A DNA stretch of 33,654 bases from Mnemiopsis leidyi (GCA_000226015.1 JH154575.1:108316-141969); one strand, 5' to 3'; shown: positions 11,574-22,474, counted from the first letter of the stretch. The notes: a model not told the origin generated them from the sequence alone. Numbers and translations: made by a program.

Positions 11574-14013
11574 TCTTAGTCAGTTCACCACGGTGGCATT
11601 GCTATTCAAAGATATGAGAGTTCAACAGACTTTACCACGATCAGAACTCGTAGATGTTAGTTAGAAAAGTGATGTTCATGTAAATTGGAGATAATCCAGC
11701 ATATAACATTAACATGCACTTTCAGGCCTGCAAATTCAGTATGCTCTACTTGGTATTAATTCGAATAAGTTGTCTTAAGTGTTCTAGAGTTACAGCCATA
11801 GGAGATTTGTGCTATCAGCTCAAGATAAAGAGTTTTACATATTTCCCAGAAGATCAGTAGATAGAGCGGCAATAAAAATAGGTTGTTAAAACTTTAATCA
11901 GGGATCAAAACTCAAGCATCCCGCAATTCTCCAAAGCAAAACGGACTAAGGAAACTGATATTTTGAAGCGAGATTTCTGATCTTACTTCAGTGGGTGCTA
12001 CGTGTAGTGGGGCTATTGGGCTGACATTTTTAGCAAGACTGAACGATGGACGGAGCTAATTTCCGATAATTTTGAGTTTGCCACGTGCGGACGCATTTGT
12101 AGGATGAGACTTCGCGCGTTCCGCAAAATAGTTTTAAAATTGACACCAAATTTGCCGTGTGTGGGGCAAATTTTTCGCGATTCTTCCATAGAAGTTTGAT
12201 AGCGGGAATTGAGCTCGAAGCAAAATTATTTGCTATTTTAAACGACGGATTCCAAGGAAAAGTATGATTTCTCATAGAGCAGACCAATTGATTTTCACCT
12301 AGTTAAGGATCTTTATAAAGCAAGAATACCCGCTATGGTCCCCATACCAAAACTGGATAATTCATAATACGCTAAAAGTGTTAACGATTGACTGGCAGCT
12401 CTGATGGCAGAGACTCCAGAATCTTTTATGCAAATTTGAGATAAATCTCCTATTCAGGACTGTATTCCATAAATTATAAAATACAGAATAGAAGCACATA
12501 GAAGTGACAAATCCAACTTGCAATGCAACATTCCAGACGACCAGTGCAAGGCAATAGCTACAAAGTACAGTACATAACTTAAGTGAAATATTATACCTTA
12601 TCGGTATCTCATATAACACTGTATATTAGCAGAAAAACACGGCATAAGTTCACAGAGCGTACTTGAAAATGAAAATGTTTCAAAACTCATAAATTAACAA
12701 TCAACTGACACACAAGGGATAGCTTAACAACGATGATTTCGTCTAATATAGATCGTTAACACTATAGTTAACACTGAAGTTAACATTTAAATTTAAACAT
12801 TTCGGGTCATACGTAGAAGAGGCAAAACTTTCGATAAAAAGTTCAACAGCAGATTAATGTCACTTTTTAAAACATTCATTTCACATAACGTGTAAAATGT
12901 TGGGAATTTTCCTCGCATCAAAAAAGGATATTTCCAACAACACCGTCTATTTAAAAAAAACAATGTCAGTACAAAATTTATGTTACACGTAACAATATTT
13001 TAGTTTTCTCATAGGTGTAAAGATATACAGTACTAAAACAAAAACAGTTACGATCTTAAAGAACGGCAGTCTAGATAAGTTGTTATTTGCTATCAAATAT
13101 TTGAAATAAAGTGGGGTTGTCAACGGAGAAGTGTGGAAAAGATAACATAATAGAATTAAAAGAAACAGAAATTCCGCTGTTGAAAACTACAAAATTAAGT
13201 TCTAAAGGAGAAATTTTCTTTAAAAATACATGCGCAATGATTACCCTTCATTGCTGTACTCTAACATTGCTGATACGTTAAAATAATCAATTATTTAACA
13301 AGCAATATAAATCTAAATCTGAGTATATGTCAGGGACCATGGTACACTGTATTGTAGTGTATACAATAGTGTCAGGAAACACTGTATTGTAGTGTATACA
13401 ATACAGCACGTTTACACGGCGTTGTAAAACTCGTTCTCACAACACGGAGCAACTAGCTTCATATCTTCCAGTCTGCAAAAATGTGGTTTATTTGTTTAAG
13501 TTTCATTGGTCGATTTGGCAATAAGCAAGTTGTCAATAATCTAACGACCTTAGTCATAATGCAACCGACAAGATGTTTTGTAAAACTGAGTATTCTGCTA
13601 AATTGTGATCACAAAGATAACAGGGGCGATGCCCAGGCATTTGAAAACGGGAATTTTCGCTTAACAACTTAACAACTTAAGAGATATTACCTTAATTTCT
13701 GAGACGGAATTGCTTTAGAGTTTTGTGTGCCCCCTCTAGGCAAAGAAAAATGCATCGAATTATCTTGGTTCGCCGGAAATCATCAAGGATTTCACTATAC
13801 TCGTTTGAGCTCGTCATGTAACAATTCAAGTTTCGCATGCCAAATGATGCTCCCGAAATTTCATATTTTCCTATCTAGATTATGATTATAGGAACTTGAG
13901 TTTAAAATGTGCTCAAAAGTTTTAGGGGCTGAATGCTGGGGCGAAGCCGCTTAGCTGTAACTCGTGACTTAGCTCCAGAACATGGTGTGTAAAATAGGGA
14001 CTTCTTCGTCAGC
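11574..14013. other. Intergenic, repeats and one orphan exon-like piece
   Basis: No gene is supported between MCAT and cytochrome b5. An inexact 25-base direct repeat, ACTGTATTGTAGTGTATACA and flanks, occurs at about 13346 and 13381. On the minus strand 13478-13415 resembles a terminal exon: TTTTTGCAG followed by a short open frame ending MKLVAPCCENEFYNAV and a stop. It does not join in frame to the cytochrome b5 exon upstream. Short open frames at 12.0-12.6 kb on the minus strand lack any family match. Confidence 0.45.
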
Positions 14014-14573
14014 TTTATGATGAATAGGACTAATAGAGTTGTCACGTACATCTTGTAACAAGTGAAACGCGAAATTACCGTAATATTTCAATCATTTTAT
14101 CAGATTTCATATCTATATTTTATCTTATCAGTTTATCAGTAGTGCAGCTATTTTTATTTTTCAATTCTGCATGCTTATCTGTTATCTTAATATGACGTAT
14201 ATGACAGAATTTGAGAGTTGATGGAATTTTAAGCATTAGCAGGGTCACGGCTTCAGCCGTATATAAGGGAGAAGATTTTAGCCTCTACAGTACATTTATT
14301 TCATACTTTATTTTATGTTGTTAGATTGAGGTTAAGATAGGGTTTTTTTCTCACTTTAGTAGATAGACAGATTATATAGTAGCTCATATTTAAGGTGTAT
14401 AGTATTGTACATGTATGACAAAGTATCTAGTGGAAAGGTTTGTTGCTCTTCTAACTAATAAATTTTCAGTGTGAACATGATCATTGATAAAATGATTGAA
14501 ATATTACGGTAATTTCGCGTTTCACTTGTTACAAGATGTACGTGACAACTCTATTAGTCCTATTCATCATAAA
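14014..14573. mobile_element. Foldback MITE with perfect 89-bp inverted repeats
   Basis: 14014-14102 and 14485-14573 are exact inverted copies of each other over 89 bases. They start TTTATGATGAATAGG and flank a 382-base AT-rich core with no open frame worth naming. This is the structure of a non-autonomous inverted-repeat element. The lack of any mismatch suggests recent insertion or gene conversion between the arms. Pieces of one 20-base repeat lie on both sides (about 13960-13980 and from 14577), so the element seems to have landed in an existing array. No clear target duplication is visible, so the superfamily is unassigned. Confidence 0.85.
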
Positions 14574-14576
14574 CCC

Positions 14577-14711
14577 TAGAACATGTAACTTAGCCCCAGA
14601 ACCCGTGACTAAGCTCCAGAACACGTGACTTAGCCCCAGAACACTTGACTTAGCCCCAGAACACGTGATTTAGCCCCAGAACACGTGACTTAGCCCCAAA
14701 AACAGTTCAAC
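14577..14711. repeat. 20-bp repeat array with CACGTG boxes
   Basis: Six copies at 14588, 14608, 14628, 14648, 14668 and 14688 keep a strict 20-base period. The consensus is ACTTAGCCCCAGAACACGTG. About half contain the palindrome CACGTG, the E-box core. The array lies directly beyond the cytochrome b5 stop codon, in the presumed 3' untranslated region. A stray copy at about 13967 lies beyond the MITE. Confidence 0.85.
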
Positions 14712-17646
14712 TCACCAGGTCCTGTCTCCCAACATGAACACAGCTCCCACGGCCAGAACAGCTGCTGCCAGTCCTAACATTATCATGCCGCTACCGGAAC
14801 TGCTCCTGAAACAAGCCATTGTTCTTACTGGAAGTAGAAGTTCAATTTGCTGCATGTGAAAGTGTAATGCGATACGTCACAATTTGTTGTGTTCTGAAAC
14901 AGTTAGGAAACCTGTTGAACTTTGAGGGAGGATCATGTTTCTATCATTTTCGTAATGTTCAAAATGTTGTCATTAAGTCATTGGGAGGAGTGAGGGCTGA
15001 GGGGAGGGCTGGTGCTTCATAATGTACGACTTTTTTATGCTTGTGAATAAAGAAATGCACATTGACATACTCACTGATATTAAGCTTTAACAAATAAACA
15101 ACTGGTTACTTGAGAGTGTACCATGTTGAGCACTTGTTGGCCGGAGATATTTGCTGCCGCTACAGCATGTTATAGAGAATAGTTCACAACTCACAGTCTA
15201 CAGTTCTCATTAAACAACTTACAGTTTACACTTTACAACTTACAGTTAACCGTTCACAGTTTGCAGTCTACAGTTCACAGTTAACAACTTGCACTTTGCA
15301 GTTTACTGTTTACAAATTACAGTTAACAGTTTACTGTTTACAGTTCACATTTTCACCGATATTTAATGATCAACATCGAGTGTTGAGAAAAAAGGCCAGG
15401 TTTCATGAACGTGCTCCGAAAACATCAAATGTACAAAAGTGGGCTCACATAAAATAGACATACCAGTCCATGCATACAAGATTACATTCGTATCGTGTAC
15501 CTTTGTTATTTTAGACGACGACGNNNNNNNNNNCGCTTTTTTCGCAAACGGATTGGAGCCCAAACGGTAAGAGATAGAAACTTGAAAATTTCAGATAAGG
15601 TAGATTTCATCACGTTCTGTGGCTTAAGCTATGTTAAAATTCGCTCCGACCCCTCTGAGGGCCCTCAAAGGCCTCAAATGCCCTTAAAGAGGCCCAAAAA
15701 AGTCTCCAAATCGGGGGACGAAAAAACGGAAAGAGATAGAGTCATGAAAATTTGACGAAGAATCTCCGAACTTGATAGTTTCGGATTCGAAAAATGATCA
15801 CGTTACCTCTTAAGTGACCCCTTATAAGGCCCCAAAATGAAAATTATCAACTTTGAGCTAGGAGAAAAGTTAGAACAGCATTTTGACGTAAAATTTGACA
15901 AGGAATCCGAATTTGATAGATTCGAATCCGAAAAATTATTATTTGACCCCTTAAGTGACACCTTATTCTTGAGCTAGAAGAAAAGTTAGACGTGAAATTA
16001 CAAGGAATCTAAAAACCACATGTCTTTTCTGGCCGGAGGCACGCTTTGCGTTTTGCGACTGATATACATGATAATATTTAACGATACATTCAATGAAGAA
16101 CTGAATCACAACACGTATGGTATTTGTGTTTAACACTTCAAATTGAACAAATATATTGAATCAGTATGTGAAATTGATGGATTTTAACTAAGATGTTTAA
16201 AGATGGTTCAATATACGTCGGCATACTGGATTCTACTGTTTGAATCGTACACGAACACCTAAATGGATCTCAGTCCAACCAAAATTACATAATTTTGTGA
16301 AGTGTCGAAATTATCACGAACAAAAGGTGATGCTCTGAACAACAAACAAATATTCAATTCTAACAAGGGAGAAATGTATTATTATACTGTTGAAACTTGA
16401 AGCAATTAAAAGTCTTCATCTTATCAGTATTCTTACTTTAAATCTCAATTAAACATTCAGTTTACACTTTACAGATTCTATGTTTTGAATCAGATCGAAC
16501 ATAATTAAACAAAATATGATAATTTTAGATGGCAAGTTTTTCTGCTACCAGATAAGTTTTAAATACTACAAACTAATTAGTACACACTACAGTTGTATTA
16601 AGTTCAACAAGGTTGCATTTCAAGTACATGAGCTCTCAGCATTAACAACAGCATAATCGAAGTTTTTTCGTGAATCTCATATCCATCTAATCCAAACAAC
16701 CTTAAAAACACAAACTACACTGATATACTAATCTAAACTACATACGTACTAAATTAGAATCAATAACTAAAACAAATAAACTTAGGCATTTCAAATTATT
16801 ACACACCCAGATTCCTCAGTTTCTGCAGTCTGAAAAGAGTGTAATAATAATTTTTAGCGAGGTTTATTAACCAATTTTATTTTACAATCTTCACAAAATT
16901 TTCATCTCTCTTCCTATTACTTTATGCTCATTATAGAAAAAAACTTACCGCTGCCTTTTCTGTTCTATCGTCCTGTAATAAAACATTAATAAACTATAAC
17001 CAAAGCCCGTCTCCCAGTTACACAACAACACATACAAAAGTAGTACACAAGTTCAAACTTGGACTACCACAGAAAATATAGAGATTTGTAATACAAAATG
17101 CTGACCTCATGGAGATCTCCGATATAATACTGAGCAAGCAAATCTCTGGCATCAAGTGAATGTCCAACATCTTCGAAGGCGTAAGTAGCTTCCATTCCTG
17201 CATAATCAAGGAGAACTTCTATTCCTCCTGGGTGCTGCAACCGATAAATTTAGTAAAGATCTATATAAATAAGATCTAGTCATCGTTATTTAATGATGAT
17301 CTAAATTCGTAAACAATAAGATTATAAGTACAAATTTGAAAATACAAGAGTTCATCAAATCAATTTTGTACCTCATCGATGAATTTTGAAACATCATAAA
17401 CTTTATTGTGTATAGCCATCCATAAGTCTTGTTCATTGTTGTGTTTTGCTATTTCCTCAAGACGATAAACCTGAAAGTGGCACGAAAGTTTAACAAAAAA
17501 ATGTAGACAGTCCCAATTATAAAATTCTCAAGTTGCTTCATTACTGGGTCCAGTTTTTAGATTTAAATACCCACCTTGCCTGAGGATTCCTGTCCCTCCA
17601 TTGTTACATCAAGATCTTTGGCAAATGATTCTGATTTTGTAGACAT
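14712..17646 (-). CDS. CYB5: Tail-anchored cytochrome b5, six exons
   Basis: Exons 17646-17575, 17470-17372, 17234-17106, 16972-16949, 16829-16807 and 14805-14712 give 146 residues with matching splice phases. The heme-binding fold carries HPGG with the axial ligand His58 and the second ligand His82 in VGHS, 24 residues apart as in known b5 proteins. A Ser/Gly linker leads to a single hydrophobic helix around [15 protein letters not shown] and a short tail, GDRTW. This is the tail-anchor layout that places the heme domain on the cytosolic face of the ER or outer mitochondrial membrane, where b5 donates electrons to desaturases and other oxidases. Exons 4 and 5 are microexons of 24 and 23 bases forming the linker. 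Intron 5 is 2.0 kb and holds the assembly gap. A GTGAGT overlaps the stop codon. A branch-like AG lies 10 bases before the ATG. Confidence 0.93.
15180..15352. repeat. Degenerate ACAGTTTAC-type short repeats
   Basis: A run of roughly 7-9 base units related to ACAGTTTAC, ACAGTTCAC and ACAACTTAC lies inside the large cytochrome b5 intron. The copies are irregular in length. No coding or RNA signal is seen. Confidence 0.7.
15524..15533. other. Assembly gap (10 Ns)
   Basis: Ten undetermined bases lie inside cytochrome b5 intron 5. The flanks CGACGACG and CGCTTTTTTCG do not overlap, so the true gap length is unknown. Order and orientation of the two sides are supported by the phase match of b5 exons 5 and 6 across the gap. 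Confidence 0.97.
15755..15975. repeat. Two diverged direct repeats in b5 intron
   Basis: A block with GAATCTCCGAACTTGATAG, a GATTCGAAAAAT core and CTTAAGTGACCCCTTAT recurs about 140 bases later in altered form. It is probably a decayed dispersed repeat. Upstream sequence at 15640-15720 is rich in GGCCC and AAAAAGT tracts of the same type. Confidence 0.5.
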
Positions 17647-17930
17647 TTTGAACTACACTGCAAATAAATGGTCAAAATAAGTAAGGAATCCTTGACACAG
17701 AGGCGGTTTGTGAAGGAGTTGATTGTCACAGCATGAATGTGGTTTCAAATGTGGAGGGGATCTTATTTCGAGCAATCTCGACTCCCAGTGGTGTGCACTG
17801 ATTAGTAACGGGTGTGTTATGTTGTTGTGGGTGGGCGGATGGTCAATCAAGCCACATGATGTTTACGGAGCAGATATTTGAACAAACACCATTTCTGCTG
17901 ATAGTCAATTCAGAAAATTCATGGACCGGC
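17647..17930. promoter_or_regulatory. Upstream region of cytochrome b5
   Basis: On the minus strand a strong 3' splice-site-like tract, TTTATTTGCAG, ends 10 bases before the b5 ATG. The 5' end may therefore be formed by splicing from an upstream leader rather than by a promoter right here. No TATA box is evident. Confidence 0.35.
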
Positions 17931-17937
17931 ACCGTGT

Positions 17938-18013
17938 CGAGTCAGGTATGATCCGACAACCCCTGCAGTCTGCATTGTCCAGATGAGTGCTCTACTAATT
18001 GAGCTACTGGCCC
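17938..18013 (-). mobile_element. tRNA-derived SINE head
   Basis: On the minus strand, GGGCCAG followed by TAGCTCAATTAGTAGAGCA matches a tRNA 5' end with D arm and RNA polymerase III box A. GGGGTTGTCGGATCATACC downstream is a degraded box B and T arm. CTGACTC can pair with the 5' strand at six of seven positions, one of them G-U. The anticodon arm does not fold normally and the T arm is stretched. I therefore read a SINE or tRNA relic, not a working tRNA gene. Confidence 0.65.
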
Positions 18014-18254
18014 TATAACAGCAAACAATATTCTTGCATGTCCATTAAGAGATGGGTGTCCACTAATTAACATTTGCAACAATGAAAAATGTTGGGTTGT
18101 CAGTTAAAACAACAAAATGGAAGTAAAAATTAAGGTAATGTCACACACTTAGCAGTGCCTGAACAAATCCTGTAGGATAATTTATGACCATTTTCATGGC
18201 AACTGCATGACTTTCGGCAGTTGTAAAACAGATGACAAAGTGAAACAGAGAGAT

Positions 18255-18545
18255 AAGTTATAAAACCAACTTGACATCAACCAAAAAACACTTCGAAGAG
18301 TTCAGGGAGGCTTTAAACTCGGTCTGGGAATCTGTGAATTTCACCTTCGAACCCCTAGGACACGAGAAACTTAATTTCCTAGACCTAACCTTAGAGATCC
18401 AAGGGAATGGGGAGATCATATTCACACACTTCCAGATGCCTACAGTTTTCAGAAGATAATTGCAAGTGCAAAGAAGACAGCTGACGATACCTAGACCAGC
18501 TGAAAGACTATCAGGACAATTACAGGAGCCAAAAGATCTCAAGGC
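18255..18545 (+). pseudogene. Reverse transcriptase fragment of a retroelement
   Basis: A plus-strand frame reads HFEEFREALNSVWESVNFTF and then KLNFLDLTLEIQGNGEIIF. The spacing of EEF, the F-x-F pair and NFLDLTL resembles the segment after the catalytic domain of LINE and Penelope-type reverse transcriptases. It stops at about 18459, and neighbouring frames carry decayed remains. The YxDD catalytic motif is not present, so this is a short dead scrap. Confidence 0.5.
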
Positions 18546-19670
18546 AAGGGACGGTTAAGGTAGTTTTTACCATACTGTATTTGCCAGGGGCTTCACTACG
18601 ACAAGTGTAGCTACTCATGTAACTCTCTTTTTTTTATAGAAAACTTTTCAAATAGTATTGTGAATTATACATGAGTGAATGATATAGATAAAATTACAAC
18701 AAATCCAGGAGACAAGAAATAGACTGCTCTATAAATTAAGCCAAACACTGTACCAAATGACGAAAAACCAAAACGTAGATTTGCCTGGCAAGCCAGGCCT
18801 ACACAAGATGGCTCCTTCTCACGGTTTCCCGTTCCTTTGGCTGAGTCGACCATGGTGCTGGGTAGACCCAACGGAGTCCGGGTAAACTGCGTACATGTTC
18901 ACATAATATTGCTAGCTCTATTTGTTAAGCTCCACGTTTACACTACTTAAGAAATCAGGTTCAATATGTCATTTTTGGCTTATCAATACTTGTTTTTTCC
19001 CAATAAAAAATAAAACGGGACAAGTAGGTTGGAACGAATTCAAAAAAGTTACGAGTTCATAGTACTTTCGATACCTGTCATGAGTGGACCTCAAATTATT
19101 TGTATAACTAGAAAACCCGTGGGTTTTCTAGTTGTAGCAGAATATTAAGTGATAATAAATGTGATAAGAAATTTCATCTCCACCGCATCAAGTAAAGTAA
19201 AGTTAAGTAAATAAATATCAATCGGGGCGAAAGTTTTGAGAGTATGAAACCAAACGTCGTTTTCACGCAATTTTTTATCATGAAATGACACGTGTATAGG
19301 GCATAATATTTTCTATTCAAAGCAAATCCCTTGATTTGAGGCATCTGTGACCTCAGGGTCAGCTAATACTAACTACCAATTTACATAAAATAGTCTTTTC
19401 ACTGCATCGAAAATATCAATCAAAGCGAAATTTTTGAGGGCATATCATTTTCAAGTCAAGCCAATTTCCTTGAGTTTTGGCAATGAACATCGATTTGAAC
19501 GGAATTTTTGAAAATAAATTGTAATTATAAATCGCGATTCAAATTGTATGTTAGAACATTGCAGCATATCTGATTAAAGAAATCAATAGTCACTTTTCTG
19601 AAGGAGTAGTTATGAGATTGTATTTTTGAAATTAAATCTCTATCTGACGTTATATAGTGAAAATTTAGTA
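18546..19670. other. Intergenic, nothing coding
   Basis: AT-rich sequence without exons or RNA genes that I can support. It contains the perfect hairpin listed at 19106-19133. A short motif (CAAATTTCC-like, with ATCAAAGCGAAATTTTTGAGG and GGGGCGAAAGTTTTGAG variants) suggests an old repeat around 19220-19450. Confidence 0.45.
19106..19133. repeat. Perfect 13-bp hairpin
   Basis: AACTAGAAAACCC, a two-base GT spacer and the exact reverse complement form a 28-base near-palindrome. It could be the 3' hairpin of a transposon or a cruciform site. No gene ends here, so it is unlikely to be a transcription terminator. Confidence 0.75.
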
Positions 19671-19902
19671 AAATTTACCGCTGATTTTGGATTTGCTATT
19701 TCTGATTTCGCAGTCACTTAAAATTAAGGTTTGTTTTTGGTGATTCTTGAACTGGATGAGAAAAAATCAAAACAAGATTTCAAAAAAAATTTACCGCTGA
19801 TTTTGGATTTGCTATTTCTGATTTCGCAGTCACTTAAAATCAAGGTCTGTTTTTGGTGATTCTTGAACTGGATGAGAAAAAATCAAAACAAAATTTCAAA
19901 AA
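19671..19902. repeat. 116-bp tandem duplication
   Basis: A unit beginning AAATTTACCGCTGATTTTGG at 19671 repeats at 19787 with only a few changes. The second copy fades at about 19902 within AAAATTTCAAAAA. It is a recent local duplication with no coding content, next to the GC-rich cluster. Confidence 0.85.
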
Positions 19903-19959
19903 AAGATTTAAATTCTCAGATAATTGATAAGTTAATTGCCTGGGGATCTCACGCTAATT

Positions 19960-20935
19960 GTTGCCGCGCGGTGGCGCGCGCGACACCCGCAAAAGAGCTC
20001 TGGTTAGAGCTTGTCAGACGTTGTCTGACCTGCTGCCGCGAAGCGGCAGCCCCCCCGCGCGCGAAGCGCGCGGCGCGGCAGCGAAGCTGCCGCCCAGTAA
20101 TTTTCAACATTGAAAATGGGCCGCAACGCAAGGCAAGTTAGATCATATTTCAAAGCAACAAAGATGAAGACCCCAGTGCCCAGACAAAAAACTAAGGACA
20201 TTAAAATCAGAAAAACCCCTTTGAAAAGGTAGCTTTGTTCACCTAACCAGCTGCTACCTCTGGTGTTGTAGAGGTGTTACGCGACTTCTGCGCGGCTCGC
20301 TGCTCCAGCTCCCCCTTACCTGTTTCGTTAAAATGTTATACGGTTGACGAGATTATATAAGATATCCGTCTACCGCTTTAACGATCTCGTTCAGCTTAGC
20401 TTTGAGCTGCTTGTACAGCAGCACGCACCCTCCCGTAATTTTATTCTCTATTCGCTTCGAATGAGGGTCGGACAAAGTCAGACAATGAGCTGCGAGAGTC
20501 TTACCGGGCGATGCGCAACAACATTTAGCCTGAGGTCCCCAGGTAACGAGAGTCTAGTTGGGTATCACCGCGACAACTGCATGTGCAGCGGGCCCGAGAA
20601 TCTTTGCAGAGCCGCGCAGCGCCCGGCAACGGAGAATGCTAAAGATTTTACCCATCTACAGTTAATTTGTCAGACGTTGCCTGACCTGCTGCCGCGAAGC
20701 AAATTTGATTTGAAAATGGGCCGCAACGCAACAGTTAATGAGATTTTATCAGTCAACAGTTTTAACGAAACGCAGCTGAGCTGCGAGAGTCGGTCATCAC
20801 CGCGACAAGTCTGCCGTTCGATTCTACAAGAGTCTGGTATCGCCGCGTCAAAGCGGAGTATAACACACGACCTTACTGGGCGCTGCACTCTTCCTACGTT
20901 GTTGGGAACCAAGTATAATTGCGAAGAGGAATAGT
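19960..20935. repeat. GC-rich stem-loop cluster in a duplicated element
   Basis: This block departs sharply from the AT-rich surroundings. At 20036-20095 three consecutive hairpins share the tip GCGAAGC: GCCGCGAAGCGGC, CGCGCGAAGCGCG and CAGCGAAGCTG. Related segments recur about 600-650 bases later: TCAGACGTTGCCTGACCTGC at 20669, CCGCGAAGC at 20692 and AAAATGGGCCGCAACGCA at 20713. ACGTTGTCTGACC is the earlier partner. GAGCTGCGAGAGTC also occurs twice (about 20488 and 20778). The plus strand stays open for 196 codons at 20344-20934, but the product has no domain and the DNA is repeat-built. It is probably a non-autonomous mobile element or satellite. Confidence 0.6.
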
Positions 20936-21602
20936 TTAAGACACTTACATTCTTTTAATAATGGCGGTGATAAGGTAGTTAAGGATTTGGTCCATTAATT
21001 GCAAAAATGAGAATATAAACAAGTGTTTCTAGTAATAGTTCATCAACGAGGTAAACAAGTTTTTCTCCTAATAATTCATCATTGTAATACACCAATGAAC
21101 AGTTTAAGAAATGAAGATTATCACAAAACCGTCTCTCCTCAAGATCTAACCTTGCCGTTAATATCTCACAATTTATCTAATTTAAAGTTCAGGTTTTAGA
21201 CTCCATGATTTAACAGTTGCGAGTTGACAGTGATTTGTATTGAAGAGGTTAGGCTCTCATTGGACGTGGATTGAGCGTGGTTAATGTCCCATTATGTGAC
21301 CAGCACCATCTGAAACACACAATTTTTAAAACGCTTTGAATTCAGATCAGGACAAGGAAAAAATGTTCACCAATTTCTCATATACTTAAATTAATCCGCA
21401 TCTTGGAGTTGGATAATTGCAGAAAGTTTAAATCATAGAGAAGTTTTCAGTGTAACTATGAAATTCGAGTGAAGATCTTTAGTACCTTCAGGAAACAGAA
21501 ACAGTCAGATGGACTCCAGGATTCGTGCTGTACCGATTTCTGCAAGTGTTGTGATTTTTAGAAACAGGAATATTAAATAATTGCATTTTTTCTCCGACGG
21601 TA

Positions 21603-21670
21603 GTTTCTATCATACGAAGAGGTATCATCTTGAGTCAGATGGTAGTGCATGTGATGTAATCATTTGAAAC
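21603..21670 (-). ncRNA. Variant-box C/D RNA family X, copy 1, host intron 24
   Basis: Box C TGATTA (21662-21657), D' CTGA, C' GATGATA, box D ATGA (21613-21610). The flanks GTTTC and GAAAC form a five-base terminal stem. Copy 2 has different flanking bases that also pair, which is compensatory support for a folded RNA. The guide before D' is CATGCACTACCAT, target unknown. Confidence 0.72.
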
Positions 21671-21863
21671 AGTTATTTAACTCCCCGCCAGTTCAATATA
21701 GGAGTAGAGATCAAGCCATCCAGATTAACTAACCTAACAGTTTGGCTATCCCCCATCTTCTCTCGCACATGTGGTGTGAAACTCTTTCAACTTGGTACCT
21801 GTAATGTACGGCTTGTCAGCGAGTGTGGTGTAAAATCAGGATATTCGACAGGTTTACGTGTAC

Positions 21864-21927
21864 AAAATCAGAACCACTTCATCAATGAAATCAGCTGGAG
21901 GGCAAGCGGGACTTTCTCATCATTTTT
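21864..21927 (-). ncRNA. SNORD62: U62/snR41-type C/D snoRNA copy 1, host intron 23
   Basis: Box C ATGATGA (21923-21917), D' CTGA, box D CTGA (21871-21868) and the guide GCTTGCCCTCCAG to 18S UGGAGGGCAAG. C' differs by one base (TTCATTGATGAA against TTTATTGATGAA in the other copies). Lies in the intron between exons 22070-21971 and 21798-21734. Confidence 0.9.
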
Positions 21928-22133
21928 ATTGCAGCAAAAAAGAAGATTGAAAAGTTAGGTTTGTACTTACAGGAGAGTAGATAAGGTAAGTTTTTGGAGG
22001 ATTAATCGATGAGAAGCGGTGTAGAGTTACAAGACAGCTGGACTCATTTTTATCCTGACTCATTTTTATCCTGGAAAATTTAACACACATTTAGACGTAG
22101 TTTTGTTGCACTCGATCCAGACGTAGCATTGAA

Positions 22134-22196
22134 AGGATCATATGTCAATAGGGTATCAGCACTTACAGTATGTGCCCAATGCTATAATCATTCGAT
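22134..22196 (-). ncRNA. Variant-box C/D RNA family Y, copy 1, host intron 22
   Basis: Box C TGATTA (22190-22185) and box D ATGA (22141-22138), 53 bases apart inclusive. AATGATTATAGCATTGGGCACA is identical to copy 2, while the second half has diverged and the terminal stem is weak. Orphan guide. Confidence 0.62.
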
Positions 22197-22410
22197 ATTC
22201 ACGCGAAAGATCTACCAATAAACGAGGGAAAAACTTACTTTTCTTTAATTTACTGAGGGAATGTTCGGCGTTTCTGTCATCTCCGATGATAACATTACTT
22301 AATTTGTGAGAAAAACGTGTGTTTTGATTTATCACTCTTAGTAGGACACCTGAAAAATAAATTCTAAGAATAGTGCACCCGGTAATATCGTATCACGGAT
22401 ATCACCTGAA

Positions 22411-22474
22411 AATATCAGAACCACTTCATCAATAAAATCAGCTGGAGGGCAAGCGGGACTTTCTCATCATTTAT
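22411..22474 (-). ncRNA. SNORD62: U62/snR41-type C/D snoRNA copy 2, host intron 20
   Basis: Box C ATGATGA (22470-22464), D' CTGA, C' TGATGAA, box D CTGA (22418-22415). Guide GCTTGCCCTCCAG with the same 18S target as its sisters. The 3' splice site of the host intron (TTTTCAG) lies only about ten bases beyond box D. Confidence 0.9.

Noticed and set aside
12030-12619. Two 85-codon minus-strand frames
   Set aside because: No start context, family resemblance or splice partners. Probably repeat-derived.
13415-13478. Exon-like segment ending MKLVAPCCENEFYNAV
   Set aside because: Joining it to the cytochrome b5 donor gives a TGA at the junction, and no other upstream exon was found. It is left unassigned.
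17938-18013. Functional tRNA gene
   Set aside because: The D arm is good, but the anticodon arm does not form and the T arm has extra bases, so a SINE relic is preferred.
20344-20934. 196-codon open frame on the plus strand
   Set aside because: It is built from internally repeated DNA (GAGCTGCGAGAGTC, GGGCCGCAACGCA), has no domain or splice context and lies in a GC-rich repeat block. I treat it as chance openness.
21050-21082. ATGATGA and TTGATGA boxes beyond host exon 26
   Set aside because: No CTGA lies at a workable distance and no terminal stem forms, so no snoRNA is called.
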